Below are positions 27,546 through 36,861 of a stretch of DNA of 64,000 bases, piece by piece. The notes beneath the pieces are model-generated. The model saw only the letters and a program-made list of their open reading frames with translations, searched no databases and had not been told where the DNA came from. Position 1 is the first letter of the stretch. Each line of letters begins with the position of its first letter. The stretch covers positions 1 to 64,000 of the forward strand of contig CALQJX020000013.1 of assembly GCA_943331005.2 (NCBI GenBank). The letters run 5' to 3'. The position numbers and the translations under genes are program-made. The DNA is from Bordetella parapertussis (GTDB lineage: Bacteria > Bacteroidota > Bacteroidia > Chitinophagales > Chitinophagaceae).

Positions 27546-28974
27546 TGTTTTTGTAAGTAACTCATTCTATATCTTCATCACGCGGTTTTTTCCTTCGTTG
27601 GCAAACCTGCTGGTGTTGGTCTGGTATTCAAGAGAGTTGCCACAGGATCTTTATGGCAATTACCAGCTATTCTGGATACAGCTTTATGTCATATACCCAC
27701 TCATGTGTTTTGGCATACATACGCTGATCATAACCTATTCCCGCAACCTGCTGGCCAACCTACTTAGCCGCATCAAAATGAAGCATTACTTATTGTTCGC
27801 ATTATGGATGCTGGTATTAAGTGGTCTTTTTGCCTGGTTGCAATATGATGCAGGTTCGGTTCATTTCTCTACTGCATTTCTCTTTTTGCTTACCTTCTCT
27901 ATAAACATCATAACAGAGTCTCTGCTCATAGTTTTTCGCAAATACAGGCTCATTTCCATTACCGGATTTTTGTATGCTGCTGCATTCTGTGCCATACACT
28001 GGTTTGCATTAAAAGCAGGATTTTCAATAGAGTCTATTTTCTCTTTTCTTCTGGTTATCAATTTGTTGCGGGTATTTACCTATAGTTGTGCTGTGCTGCT
28101 GGAGGTGAAAAAAGATGCAGATGGTTATGCACACGAGGACATTGATATACCTGCTATTCGTTCACTTTGGCTACATCTCGGTTTATATGATGTGGTGCAG
28201 ATGCTATCTACCTGGATAGATAAATTTGTAATTGCGTTATTGCTTACAGCAGAATTTTCTGCTATTTATTACAATGGTGCACAGAATGTGCCGTTCCTGC
28301 CATTGTTATTGAGTGCTGCGGGTAGTGCTGTGTTATTGCAACTGGCGGATTCAGGTCGCCATTCCGAAAAAGAAAACACAATCACCCTGGTCAATCAGTC
28401 AGGTAGAATATTATCCAGTATTGTTTTCCCGGCATTTTGCTTCCTGCTCATTTTCCGTAATGAGCTGTTTGTGACCATTCTCACTGAGAAGTATATACCA
28501 GCTATACCCATTTTTGCAATAGCAGTTCTTTCCTTACCGGTTCGGGCATACAGTTTCACTACTGTGCTGCAGCGCAGGCACAAAGGAAATATCATAAATA
28601 TAGGAGCAGTTGGGGAGTTACTATTGGCTTGCCTGCTCATGTATCCGTTCTATTTATGGATGGGGCTTCCCGGCGTAGCACTCAGTTTTGTGGTTTCTAC
28701 TTATTTGCAGGCAGCATTCTACCTTATTTACACAGGTAAGATACTTGGCGTCAGTCCATTTACTTTATTGCCATTGGTGAACTGGGTCATTAAACTAATT
28801 GTTTTTGGTGCTGTCTTTATAGGAATTCGTTATGCAGGTACCATTTATTTCACCAGTAAGATTACATTAATTTTGGGTGCAATCGTAATGGCGTTCCTGG
28901 TATTACTTTCGCTGTTAATAGAATTAAACCGCAAGAAAAACCATGGCAGCACAGCAACATCGCTTCCGATCTAA
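27523..28974 (+). CDS. Polysaccharide-type flippase (MOP superfamily)
   Basis: A 483-aa protein with 12-14 TM segments laid out as in Wzx/MATE-type flippases (FITRFFPSLANLLVLVWYSRELPQDLYGNYQLFW at the start, with a final basic tail after TM14). Similar to oligosaccharide exporters, it would move lipid-linked sugars across the inner membrane. It overlaps the upstream acyltransferase by 23 bp and the downstream channel by 32 bp, so the three are tightly coupled. Confidence 0.85.
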   Translation: MPLLKANNVFVSNSFYIFITRFFPSLANLLVLVWYSRELPQDLYGNYQLFWIQLYVIYPLMCFGIHTLIITYSRNLLANLLSRIKMKHYLLFALWMLVLSGLFAWLQYDAGSVHFSTAFLFLLTFSINIITESLLIVFRKYRLISITGFLYAAAFCAIHWFALKAGFSIESIFSFLLVINLLRVFTYSCAVLLEVKKDADGYAHEDIDIPAIRSLWLHLGLYDVVQMLSTWIDKFVIALLLTAEFSAIYYNGAQNVPFLPLLLSAAGSAVLLQLADSGRHSEKENTITLVNQSGRILSSIVFPAFCFLLIFRNELFVTILTEKYIPAIPIFAIAVLSLPVRAYSFTTVLQRRHKGNIINIGAVGELLLACLLMYPFYLWMGLPGVALSFVVSTYLQAAFYLIYTGKILGVSPFTLLPLVNWVIKLIVFGAVFIGIRYAGTIYFTSKITLILGAIVMAFLVLLSLLIELNRKKNHGSTATSLPI

Positions 28975-29923
28975 AAATATTGATAATACCGGTTTTGGCC
29001 CAAATAGTAATGTGGAAGGCGGCAGACTGGTAAACCCCGATGGAAGTACCAATTTGCGCAAGAAAGGAATATCTGTCTGGAGGCGCATTTCTATTTATCA
29101 CTCCTTACTGCGTATGAAACGCAGTCATTTTTTTCTTACCATTTTGCTATTTTATACTATCACAAACATATTGTTTGCAGGTATCTATTTTATGGTTGGG
29201 GTGCACAATTTGTCCGGTATTACCCATTCATCTTCTATGATAGATGAGTTGCTGGCGGCTTTCTTTTTCAGTTCACAGACACTTACTACTGTGGGTTATG
29301 GCCATGTGGCACCTACCGGTGTTATAACGAACGCCATTGCTTCATCAGAGTCTTTGCTGGGCATACTTGCTTTTGCAGTGGTTACTGGTCTCATATACGG
29401 AAGGTTCTCTCGTCCGCGTGCTTTTCTGCTTTTTAGCGACAATATTATCATTGCGCCTTACAAAGATGGAAAGGGGCTGATGCTGCGCCTGGCTACCTAC
29501 AAAAACAATCATCTCACTGAGGTAGAGGTTCAACTTACGGTTGCTCTCCATCTGGAGGAAAACGGAAAAACCGTAACCCGTTTCTTCCCATTGCCATTGG
29601 AGATATCAAAGATCAATTCACTGGCGCTTAGTTGGACAATGGTGCACCCAATTAACGAAGAAAGTCCCCTTTTTGCGTATAGTATGGAAGATTTGAGGCA
29701 AGGCAGGGTAGAAATACTTGTATATGTCAAGGCCTTTGACGATCATTTCTCTAATACAGTGCAGCAGAGAACATCCTATACCTGGCAGCAACTGGTTTAT
29801 GGCGCACGTTTTCAGCCTATGTTCGAGCGATCTGAAGATGGTAATTATACTGTTTTGGCACTCGATAAAATTAATGCGTACGATCTGGTAGAATTGCCTG
29901 ATATTCCGGTTGTGTCATCTTAA
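28943..29923 (+). CDS. Inward-rectifier K+ channel (KirBac type)
   Basis: A 326-aa channel subunit. It has a slide helix near SIYHSLLRMKR, TM1 at ~62-84, a pore helix, and the K+ selectivity filter TVGYG at residues 116-120. TM2 follows at ~130-150, then the Ig-like cytoplasmic Kir domain (PRAFLLFSDNIIIAPYKDGKGLMLRLATYKNN). It forms tetramers in the inner membrane. Coupling by a 32-bp overlap to a flippase is unexpected; perhaps the genes share control by envelope stress. Confidence 0.93.
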   Translation: MAAQQHRFRSKNIDNTGFGPNSNVEGGRLVNPDGSTNLRKKGISVWRRISIYHSLLRMKRSHFFLTILLFYTITNILFAGIYFMVGVHNLSGITHSSSMIDELLAAFFFSSQTLTTVGYGHVAPTGVITNAIASSESLLGILAFAVVTGLIYGRFSRPRAFLLFSDNIIIAPYKDGKGLMLRLATYKNNHLTEVEVQLTVALHLEENGKTVTRFFPLPLEISKINSLALSWTMVHPINEESPLFAYSMEDLRQGRVEILVYVKAFDDHFSNTVQQRTSYTWQQLVYGARFQPMFERSEDGNYTVLALDKINAYDLVELPDIPVVSS

Positions 29924-29964
29924 ATATAATAGGCTAAGGATAGGAAAAGAAAGCAAGTGCTGTG

Positions 29965-30504
29965 TTATTTAGATTTTTTCAAGGCAGCCAGATAGATCTT
30001 TTTTATACTGTTCTTTTCTTCGTTAGCTATAATATTCTCTACTGCCGGGATCAATGTTTTGTTGATCTTGCCGTTTAGCTTCAATATTTCGCCTATTGCA
30101 AATGCTGCACTCCATCGTACAACTGTACCTTCATGAGCAGCATTTTCCAGAAGATTATTTAACGCCTTTTCTGCTTTATTCGGGTACGTAGCAATAGTGT
30201 TACCTATTACTTTAGCAGATTCCCATTTTATTCTGGGTTCTTTGGCTTTCAGTTGTTCAATGACCCATTCCAGGTCATCAGCACTTATTATTCTGGGTGC
30301 AGATTGTGTGGCAAATTCCAGACATTCTATACATGTTGCTTTGATTGGCGCTTTGGCGTCCTCTGCAAATTGCCTCAGATCGGAAACTGCAACCGTACCA
30401 TCACTCACAAGTTTTGCGAGTTGTTCTGTCCTTTCTTTGGGTTTCAATGTTTTATCGCCCAAAAGTGCCTGAATCATTTTGTAACAGTAATCTTTAATGT
30501 TCAT
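29965..30504 (-). CDS. HEAT-repeat protein
   Basis: A 179-aa all-helical protein from ATG 30504 (an upstream TTG at 30510 is less likely). Repeated helix pairs are visible: DAKAPIKATCIECLEFA, EPRIKWESAKVIGNTI, VVRWSAAFAIGEIL and NSIKKIYLAALKKS. These resemble the HEAT-like array of armadillo-type proteins that bind partners. No catalytic residues are present. It follows fmt by 19 bp on the same strand, so it may be in that operon. Confidence 0.75.
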   Translation of the reverse strand: MNIKDYCYKMIQALLGDKTLKPKERTEQLAKLVSDGTVAVSDLRQFAEDAKAPIKATCIECLEFATQSAPRIISADDLEWVIEQLKAKEPRIKWESAKVIGNTIATYPNKAEKALNNLLENAAHEGTVVRWSAAFAIGEILKLNGKINKTLIPAVENIIANEEKNSIKKIYLAALKKSK

Positions 30505-30523
30505 GATCAATTTTCAGGTATGC

Positions 30524-31456
30524 TCATCCTCTGAATCCACGAAGGAAATCGGCTATAGCCATTCTCTTTTTGCCTTCCTGCTGCAGTTCATTTACAGTAT
30601 ACCACCCGTCGGCAGTAGCATAGCGCAGGTAGGTGCTATTGTCCGTATCCATTGTTCCGGGTGCTATTTCAGTAGGTGCTTCATGATATGTTCCTGAGAA
30701 TATTCTGGCGGTTTTGTCTCCCAGGTGAGTGTATGCTGCCGGGTAAGGGGATAAACCTCTTATGAAATTATTGATTGCTTTTCCCTGCTGATTCCAGTTG
30801 ATCTGCGTGTCTTCTTTAAATATTTTGGGTGCATGTTTTAGTTGTGAATCTGCTACCAGATCTTGTGGTATCTCCTTCAAAGAGTCGGATGCCAGGCCTT
30901 TAACTGTGTTAACAAGAAGATCAGCACCGGCTATCATCAGTTTGTCGTGCATTGTACCGGCAGTATCTTCCTGTAATATAGGCACCTGAAATTGCAATAA
31001 AATATCACCTGTATCTATTTCATGTTTCAGTTTGAAGGTTGTGACGCCTGTTACTGACTCCCCATTTATAATTGCCCAGTTTATAGGAGCCGCCCCTCTG
31101 TATTGGGGAAGGAGAGAGCCGTGAACGTTTATAGTACCCATTGGTGGCATATTCCATACCACTTCCGGCATCATTCTGAAGGCAACAACTATTTGAAGAT
31201 CAGCTTCCAGTGCACGCAGCTCATCAATAAATGCAGGAGCTTTCATCTTTTCGGGTTGTAAAACAGTTAGTCCCTCACTTACTGCATATTGCTTCACCGC
31301 CGATTCCTGCAGCTGCCTGCCACGGCCGGCCGGCTTGTCTGGAGCCGTTACTACAGCCACAATATTACCCCCTGCTTCTTTTATAGCTTTCAGCGAAGCT
31401 ACTGCAAAATCGGGTGTGCCGAAAAACACTATTCTTAGTTGTTCAAAAGCCTTCAT
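30524..31456 (-). CDS. fmt: Methionyl-tRNA formyltransferase
   Basis: The 310-aa enzyme formylates initiator Met-tRNA. It has N-terminal FFGTPDFAV, the catalytic N-x-H in INVHGSLLPQYRGAAP and the catalytic Asp in HEIDTGDIL, followed by a C-terminal OB domain. The start is set at ATG 31456 (MKAFEQLRIVFFG): a TAnnTTTG -7 box occupies 31463-31470, so a longer 5' reading would start upstream of its own promoter. The usual SLLPK/HASLL variant is HGSLL here. Confidence 0.93.
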   Translation of the reverse strand: MKAFEQLRIVFFGTPDFAVASLKAIKEAGGNIVAVVTAPDKPAGRGRQLQESAVKQYAVSEGLTVLQPEKMKAPAFIDELRALEADLQIVVAFRMMPEVVWNMPPMGTINVHGSLLPQYRGAAPINWAIINGESVTGVTTFKLKHEIDTGDILLQFQVPILQEDTAGTMHDKLMIAGADLLVNTVKGLASDSLKEIPQDLVADSQLKHAPKIFKEDTQINWNQQGKAINNFIRGLSPYPAAYTHLGDKTARIFSGTYHEAPTEIAPGTMDTDNSTYLRYATADGWYTVNELQQEGKKRMAIADFLRGFRG

Positions 31457-31462
31457 CTTTTG

Positions 31463-31470
31463 CAAAACTA
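31463..31470 (-). promoter_or_regulatory. -7 element of fmt (decides start)
   Basis: TAGTTTTG on the reverse strand, 6 bp before the ATG at 31456, fits TAnnTTTG. It excludes the longer in-frame start at 31501 as the main one. Confidence 0.6.
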
Positions 31471-31518
31471 ATGGTAATGTGCGAAAGAGGGTAGTGTTCA
31501 TATTGGCAGTACATTAGT

Positions 31519-31526
31519 TACTTTTG
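31519..31526 (+). promoter_or_regulatory. -7 element of the TerC-like gene
   Basis: TACTTTTG matches TAnnTTTG and lies 37 bp before the ATG at 31564 (28 bp before the alternative TTG at 31555). It is back to back with the fmt promoter. Confidence 0.5.
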
Positions 31527-31563
31527 CACACGGCATTTTTCAGGCCATTTCATATTGCATTTC

Positions 31564-32331
31564 ATGGTAGAACTTTTTCAGGAGATCTTCAAAGATCCAG
31601 CAACTGCTTTACTTACTATAGCTAATCTGGTACTTATAGAAAGCCTGCTTTCTGTAGATAATGCTGCAGTATTGGCAACTATGGTCATGGGGCTTGAAAA
31701 AGAAGAACGTTCAAAAGCACTTAAGTACGGAATATTCGGAGCTTATATTTTCAGAGGTATCTGTTTGTTTCTGGCTGCATATCTGGTAAAAGTATGGTGG
31801 CTGAAAGGGGTAGGTGGTCTGTACCTTATTTATATCACAATTGATTGGTGGCGCAAACGAAATAAACAGGAAGAAGTAAAGAATGAGATCAAAAAAGAAG
31901 GTAGTGTTTTATACAAGGCAACTGTTGGAAGGATAGGTAAGTTCTGGGCAACCGTTATAGCTGTTGAGGTGATGGATCTTGCTTTTTCAATAGATAACGT
32001 ATTTGCTGCAGTTGCCTTTTCAGAGAACATAGCCATCATAATGATAGGTGTTTTTATAGGTATACTCGCCATGCGTTTTGTGGCACAGGGATTTGTGAAG
32101 TTGCTGGAAGCATATCCTTTTCTGGAGGTGTCGGCATATATGGTAATAGCGCTTTTGGGTATTAAACTCACACTCTCTCTTGCTGAGCATTTCTACCCAC
32201 AGTCGAAGCTTACTTTGGTTTTGGAAAGTCATGAAGCCGACTGGATAACCTCTATTGTAACTATCTGTATATTTTTTATACCCATGCTCACTTGCGTATT
32301 GTTCGGGTATCCCCGAAAAAATAAGCAATAG
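31564..32331 (+). CDS. TerC family membrane transporter (YkoY/YceF-like)
   Basis: A 255-aa protein from ATG 31564 with seven or so TM helices and the two charged TerC signatures, SLLSVDNAAVLA early and LAFSIDNVFAA in the centre. The Asp/Asn pairs are thought to bind metal. TerC relatives of this subgroup export Mn2+ in other bacteria. The 62-bp upstream space is too short to hold a yybP-ykoY riboswitch. Metal specificity is inferred from the family. Confidence 0.88.
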   Translation: MVELFQEIFKDPATALLTIANLVLIESLLSVDNAAVLATMVMGLEKEERSKALKYGIFGAYIFRGICLFLAAYLVKVWWLKGVGGLYLIYITIDWWRKRNKQEEVKNEIKKEGSVLYKATVGRIGKFWATVIAVEVMDLAFSIDNVFAAVAFSENIAIIMIGVFIGILAMRFVAQGFVKLLEAYPFLEVSAYMVIALLGIKLTLSLAEHFYPQSKLTLVLESHEADWITSIVTICIFFIPMLTCVLFGYPRKNKQ

Positions 32332-32500
32332 CTAAAATGATATTATATGCAAAGAGTCATAGCGCATACATACATTCTTTTGTTATTTTAATCGAGTGAT
32401 TAATATATTGGTTGGTTATTCATTATTATTTGAAGTGTTAATTTCCGCATTGTCGAGGTTTAGCAATTAATGCCAATCTACGTACCTTTATGTCCTCAAT

Positions 32501-33166
32501 ATGCAAGCAGTTATTTCATCTAAACAACTATTGGTCAATATATTAATGTTGGGTGCTCTGGTTTCAGGCTGTGGAGAAAAAGTGCCACTACCTGCCAGAA
32601 AATCTACTTATGATATTTCTATTTCCGGAGATCTATATCTTGGAGAGCCTATTCAGTTCACTACAAATGCACCCTCTGGCAAAAGGCTGCTTTGGAAATT
32701 TGGCGACGGTGAAACATCTATTGAGACAAGTCCCATTCATATTTACAGCACTGTTCCCTCTAATGGGTCAGCTATCCTGGATGATACAGTGACCCTGATC
32801 GTAGACAACGATATTTATCAGCCCAATACCAGCACCTTCAGGTTAAAGCCTGGTATCAGGTTGCTGCTCGGAACTCATGTATGGAAGGGCGGTAAGTTTA
32901 CAATGCATGGAAATTGTTGTCCGGGTTATACGAACCATGTGCTGGCAGATACCATATTTAATATTGCTGCAGTAGATGAATATACGATTGGGACATGGGG
33001 AAACTCATTACCTTATCTTGCAGATAGCAATTATTACAGTAACGAAAGGGTGACAGGTATGTATAATAATACCTGGATCAAATACACCACTGATACTATT
33101 TACTTCAAGCAGCGTAGCGGCTCACAGGCAGGCTGGTATGAGATATCTTATCACCACAAGTACTAA
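32501..33166 (+). CDS. PKD-domain lipoprotein
   Basis: A 221-aa lipoprotein: signal peptide with lipobox LVSGC (Cys 24), a PKD-type Ig domain (WKFGDGETS, IHIYST) to ~115, then a short Gly/Tyr-rich C-terminal domain (HVWKGGKFTMHGNCC, NNTWIKYTTDTIYF). It is probably an outer-membrane carbohydrate- or protein-binding lipoprotein. No function is assigned. A small membrane ORF begins 9 bp after its stop. Confidence 0.75.
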   Translation: MQAVISSKQLLVNILMLGALVSGCGEKVPLPARKSTYDISISGDLYLGEPIQFTTNAPSGKRLLWKFGDGETSIETSPIHIYSTVPSNGSAILDDTVTLIVDNDIYQPNTSTFRLKPGIRLLLGTHVWKGGKFTMHGNCCPGYTNHVLADTIFNIAAVDEYTIGTWGNSLPYLADSNYYSNERVTGMYNNTWIKYTTDTIYFKQRSGSQAGWYEISYHHKY

Positions 33167-33175
33167 CGAAACTGT

Positions 33176-33283
33176 ATGGCAGCGTCTGAGAAAAGATATT
33201 GGCAAAGATGGTACCTGCTGGTTATAGCTGCATTAGCAGTACAAGTAGCTCTTTACTACTGGTTTACAATTTATTACCGCTGA
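33176..33283 (+). CDS. 35-aa single-TM micro-protein
   Basis: An ORF missed by usual length cut-offs. It has a basic, Trp-rich start (EKRYWQRWYLL), one hydrophobic helix VIAALAVQVALYYWFTI, and a short YYR end. It lies between a lipoprotein stop (9 bp before) and the cinA 3' end (3 bp after), so it may be translated from the lipoprotein mRNA. The Trp/Tyr-flanked helix resembles small Bacteroidota membrane peptides that sit beside transporters. Translation is unproven. Confidence 0.5.
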   Translation: MAASEKRYWQRWYLLVIAALAVQVALYYWFTIYYR

Positions 33284-33286
33284 TCT

Positions 33287-34555
33287 TTATTCCTCCAGCC
33301 AGGGGTAAGTGCCATCAGAAACAAATTTATATATCATCAGGAGGCCCATAGATGCTGCCATTTCTTTGTTCCTGTGCCTGTCGTAGTGAAAATGATATTT
33401 GCGTGCGGTTACTTTTCCATTCCCAGATATTGCCATCCAGGCCACTCCTGTTCCTTTTTCTTCACCGGTAGGGGGCTCCATCATGCCGGTTATTGAAAAT
33501 GAAAAATCAGTATCCATCAGTTGCTGCACATGCACTGCCATTGCACTTGCGGTAACTTCGCTAACAACACCATTGTCTGCAACAATACTATGAGGTACAC
33601 CAAGTACTGTTTCTTTTACTTCGGTTCTGTAACTTACTATACTGCCCTTAAAATAGACCGACGAGCCTGAAACTTGCGTAAGCAGGTGTGCTATATAGCC
33701 TCCTGTGCAGCTCTCTGCCAGACCCAGTGTTTTACCATGTTTGGTGAACCATCTATGCAAAATGGCCTCCATTGGTTCGTCTTCCAGAGATATTACAATG
33801 TCTTTCAGTCGGTGCGCAATGGCATTTCTGTGTTTTAGTATTTCTTCGTCAAGAGTTTGTGCATTGGCACCGCGGCCGGTAAGTCGCAACTTTACCATAC
33901 CTGCACCCGGCAGATAGGCAAGTTTGATATGAGGAGGTAATGCATCCTCAAGATCCATTATTTTCTCTGCCACGAAACTCTCACCTTCTCCTGCAGTAAT
34001 AACAGACCGGTGTACAATTGCATCACTTTTGAATTTGTCTTTTATTTTGGGTAATGCTTCCTCCTGCATTATACAGATCATCTCGAATGGTACTCCCGGC
34101 AATGCTATGACCACCTTGCCGTTCTGCTCGAACCACATTCCGGGTGCAGTACCCATACGGTTGAATAATACACTGCAAGAATCGGGTACTTCTGCCTGTT
34201 TCAGATTTCGATCTATGATTGGGCGGTTTCTTTTTTCGAACAGATCCCTTACATGCGCCAGTACCTGCTGGTTCACAATCATATTTCCGCCAAAGTATTC
34301 CAGCAGCAATGGTTTGGTAATGTCATCGGCAGTTGGCCCAAGACCACCTGTAATGATCACCAGCGATGAGCCTGCAAGTTCTTCATTGAGCGCATCGGTA
34401 ATAGCTTTTTTATCATCGCCAACAGCAACTCGTCTCCTCAGGTCTATCCCCAGCTCATTTAGCTTTTTGCCTATCCATGCCGAGTTGGTGTCAATTGTCT
34501 GACCTATCAGTAATTCATCTCCTATTGTGATGACCGATGCTGCTATGTTGCTCAT
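33287..34555 (-). CDS. cinA: CinA: competence/damage-inducible protein with amidohydrolase domain
   Basis: The 422-aa protein has an N-terminal MoCF-like pyrophosphatase domain (GDELLIGQTIDTNSAWIG, ITGGLGPTADDITK) and a C-terminal PncC-type nicotinamide-nucleotide amidohydrolase domain (LAESCTGGYIAH, FKGSIVSYRTEVKE). One conserved loop is unusual: the common GIAGPxGG appears here as GMMEPPTG, near the expected active site. It recycles pyridine nucleotide. Its start overlaps the thioesterase stop by 4 bp. Confidence 0.9.
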   Translation of the reverse strand: MSNIAASVITIGDELLIGQTIDTNSAWIGKKLNELGIDLRRRVAVGDDKKAITDALNEELAGSSLVIITGGLGPTADDITKPLLLEYFGGNMIVNQQVLAHVRDLFEKRNRPIIDRNLKQAEVPDSCSVLFNRMGTAPGMWFEQNGKVVIALPGVPFEMICIMQEEALPKIKDKFKSDAIVHRSVITAGEGESFVAEKIMDLEDALPPHIKLAYLPGAGMVKLRLTGRGANAQTLDEEILKHRNAIAHRLKDIVISLEDEPMEAILHRWFTKHGKTLGLAESCTGGYIAHLLTQVSGSSVYFKGSIVSYRTEVKETVLGVPHSIVADNGVVSEVTASAMAVHVQQLMDTDFSFSITGMMEPPTGEEKGTGVAWMAISGNGKVTARKYHFHYDRHRNKEMAASMGLLMIYKFVSDGTYPWLEE

Positions 34556-34971
34556 ATGTCTTTGCTGAAAAATGGTGCCAGGCGACTATATAGTTCCCGG
34601 GGCATATCTGTTTTCTTTTTCTCTTTCGGGTCGTAAAATACCAGTGTAGTGACCCCCTTATTCAGTATTTCACCGGCTTCATTATACAATTCAGAATGGA
34701 ACTGGATCTTAGAACCTCCATCCAGTTCTTTTAAAATGGTCTTTACAGTCACCAGGTCATCATACAATACGGGTCTGAAGTAGCGTGAATTGAGTTCTGC
34801 TACTGGCATCATAATGCCCATCTCTTCCAGTTGACGATATGTAAAACCTAGTTGTCTTATGGCTTCAGCCCTGCCTACTTCATAGTACAATGCATAATTG
34901 CCATAGTACAGATAGCCCATCTGGTCTGTTTCGCCATAGCGTACCCTTATCTCTGTTGTTGATGCATACAT
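34552..34971 (-). CDS. YbgC/4-hydroxybenzoyl-CoA-type thioesterase
   Basis: A 139-aa hotdog-fold acyl-CoA thioesterase from ATG 34971. It has the catalytic-type Asp in RYGETDQMGYLYYGNYALYYEVGR and the family's RPVLYDDLVTV motif. Thioesterases of this group clear short/medium acyl-CoAs or belong to envelope-associated systems. It precedes cinA with a 4-bp overlap. Confidence 0.88.
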   Translation of the reverse strand: MYASTTEIRVRYGETDQMGYLYYGNYALYYEVGRAEAIRQLGFTYRQLEEMGIMMPVAELNSRYFRPVLYDDLVTVKTILKELDGGSKIQFHSELYNEAGEILNKGVTTLVFYDPKEKKKTDMPRELYSRLAPFFSKDI

Positions 34972-34980
34972 AAGTACCCT

Positions 34981-34988
34981 CAAAAGTA
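34981..34988 (-). promoter_or_regulatory. -7 element of the thioesterase-cinA operon
   Basis: TACTTTTG on the reverse strand, 9 bp before the ATG at 34971, fits TAnnTTTG. Confidence 0.55.
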
Positions 34989-35088
34989 AACTAATTGCCT
35001 CAATAGCTTTTGAAGAGAATGTGAAAGTTCTATGTGCATACCAGGTGCGTTGGGTTAAGGTGTATGTACCATACTTACAATTATTGTC

Positions 35089-35096
35089 TATTTTTG
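35089..35096 (+). promoter_or_regulatory. -7 element of DUF5723 gene
   Basis: TATTTTTG matches TAnnTTTG and lies 43 bp before the start codon at 35140. Confidence 0.45.
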
Positions 35097-35139
35097 AACA
35101 GTTGAGTGCTGCTGATGGAACTCGATCGTTTTGTTATTT

Positions 35140-36579
35140 ATGAAGGCAATATTTAATAGTACATTAATGGTATTGTTGTCGGTTACTGCTTTTGCTCAGC
35201 ACAACCTGGGCATTGCCACCAGCAACTGGTCTTGTATGAATAGCCTGAACCTTAACCCTGCAAATATTGCGGAGAGCAGGGAAAAGAAGGCAGTCAATTT
35301 GTTCTCTTTTTCTATGGGGGTAGATAACAATGTGGGGCCGCTCAATGCCGGTCAGGGTTTATTTGTTGCGGTTGGCGATGGTAAGTCCAATAATATGTTC
35401 ACTTATACCAACAACAGTAAGGTGAGTATGCATGCTCCTCAGGTAGACATTACAGGTCCGGGTGTTCTGTTGAAGGTAGATGATAAGCACACCGTTGCAT
35501 TTACTACCCGGATCAGGGGTATGAATCAGTTCAATAATTTTGACCAGACCTTATTTCATACTTTCAACGATCCCAAATTCAGAACTACTGAGAACATTCT
35601 GGCATCTACTACCGATTTTACTTATACCGTTCATTTATGGAGCGAAATAGGTTTTACGTATGGTGGTGTGTTCTTTGATAATGGCATACACAAAATAAAG
35701 GCAGGCGGTACAGTTCGCTATTTGGGTGGCATTGCATATGTAGGGGTAGACGGAAATACGCTGGATGCAAACTTTACAGCAGGCAAGGATACTTTTTATG
35801 CCGGTAATACAGATATCAGATATTCCAGTAACATACTCAATACCAAAAGTTCGGCAGGTAGCAATATATCATCGGGGTTTTTCAGCCTTTTGTACAAAGG
35901 TAAATTTGGACATGGGATAGGTGCAGATCTGGGGGTAGTGTATGAATACAAACCCACTGAAGAGGTTTTGGAAAAAAACGTACCTGAAGAAGATAGAAAG
36001 AAAGCAGCCAGATCTAAGCTGAAGAAAACGAAAAAGGAAGTAGGGTATAGAGCACGTTTTTCATTGGCGCTCTGTGATGTGGGTACAGTTCATTACAATA
36101 AGAACAAGAATGCTACTGAGTATATTACCGGTGGCGGATATGTTACCGGTGCAGGAATTCTCAACAAGGTGAAGAATCTGGATGATCTGAAACAATATGC
36201 CACAAAACGCGGCCTGGCTGCAGAGATCAGGCAGGAAGCTGTGGCATTGTATATGCCCATGCATATGGTTGTAGGAGGCGATTATCATATACAGAAACAC
36301 TACTATGCCAATGTGACACTATTGGTGAATCTGGCAGGTCGTAACCGATTAGGGAACTCTTATTACAACCAGCTTACCGTTACCCCTCGTTACGAAACCA
36401 AAAAAGTAACTGTCGGTCTGCCGCTTACTTATAGCACCCTTTCTCATCGGTTCAAGGCTGGTCTGGGAGTATTGGCTGGCGGTTTATTTGTGGGTAGCGA
36501 TGATATGCTTGCCTTTATGCTGAAAAGTGAATACGGTATCAGTTTTTATGCCGGGCTGAATGTGCCAATTTATAAATAA
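35140..36579 (+). CDS. DUF5723 outer-membrane beta-barrel protein
   Basis: A 479-aa protein with signal peptide ([19 protein letters not shown]), starting at ATG 35140. The mature N-terminal segment [10 protein letters not shown] and the many alternating beta strands to the C-terminus fit the DUF5723 barrel family of Bacteroidota. A Lys/Arg-rich insert lies near residues 283-305. Function is unknown; an outer-membrane channel or T9SS-linked role is a guess. It is followed by a VF530 gene 13 bp later. Confidence 0.82.
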   Translation: MKAIFNSTLMVLLSVTAFAQHNLGIATSNWSCMNSLNLNPANIAESREKKAVNLFSFSMGVDNNVGPLNAGQGLFVAVGDGKSNNMFTYTNNSKVSMHAPQVDITGPGVLLKVDDKHTVAFTTRIRGMNQFNNFDQTLFHTFNDPKFRTTENILASTTDFTYTVHLWSEIGFTYGGVFFDNGIHKIKAGGTVRYLGGIAYVGVDGNTLDANFTAGKDTFYAGNTDIRYSSNILNTKSSAGSNISSGFFSLLYKGKFGHGIGADLGVVYEYKPTEEVLEKNVPEEDRKKAARSKLKKTKKEVGYRARFSLALCDVGTVHYNKNKNATEYITGGGYVTGAGILNKVKNLDDLKQYATKRGLAAEIRQEAVALYMPMHMVVGGDYHIQKHYYANVTLLVNLAGRNRLGNSYYNQLTVTPRYETKKVTVGLPLTYSTLSHRFKAGLGVLAGGLFVGSDDMLAFMLKSEYGISFYAGLNVPIYK

Positions 36580-36592
36580 CTCAACAACAAAA

Positions 36593-36817
36593 ATGGCCGA
36601 TACACAAAAGAATAATCCGCTGCATGGCATAACCCTTGAGGCAATATTAAAACATCTGGTGGCTCATTATGGGTGGGAAGAGATGGATAGAAGAGTGCGC
36701 ATCAACTGTTTTCATGATAACCCAAGCATCAGTTCCAGTCTTAAATTTCTACGCAAAACAGATTGGGCACGGAAAAAAGTTGAAGAACTATATATGCACA
36801 GCATAGAAACGGATTGA
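36593..36817 (+). CDS. VF530 family DNA-binding protein
   Basis: A 74-aa protein from ATG 36593 (an in-frame 5' extension overlaps the DUF5723 stop). It matches VF530: [26 protein letters not shown], the [18 protein letters not shown] core and [10 protein letters not shown]. This small helical fold is related to Ku-type or dsDNA-binding modules, but no physiological role is known. It shares the transcript of the barrel gene. Confidence 0.85.
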   Translation: MADTQKNNPLHGITLEAILKHLVAHYGWEEMDRRVRINCFHDNPSISSSLKFLRKTDWARKKVEELYMHSIETD

Positions 36818-36861
36818 TGTCTGTTTCTGCTCATTTCCCATTTTTATCGTAGGTTTACCCC

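Noticed and set aside
31457..31501. Longer N-terminus for fmt
   Set aside because: The extra residues are not part of the family and overlap a -7 promoter box.
31502..31563. Possible yybP-ykoY riboswitch before the TerC-like gene
   Set aside because: Only ~60 bp exist, a promoter -7 box lies within them, and no conserved riboswitch segments are seen.
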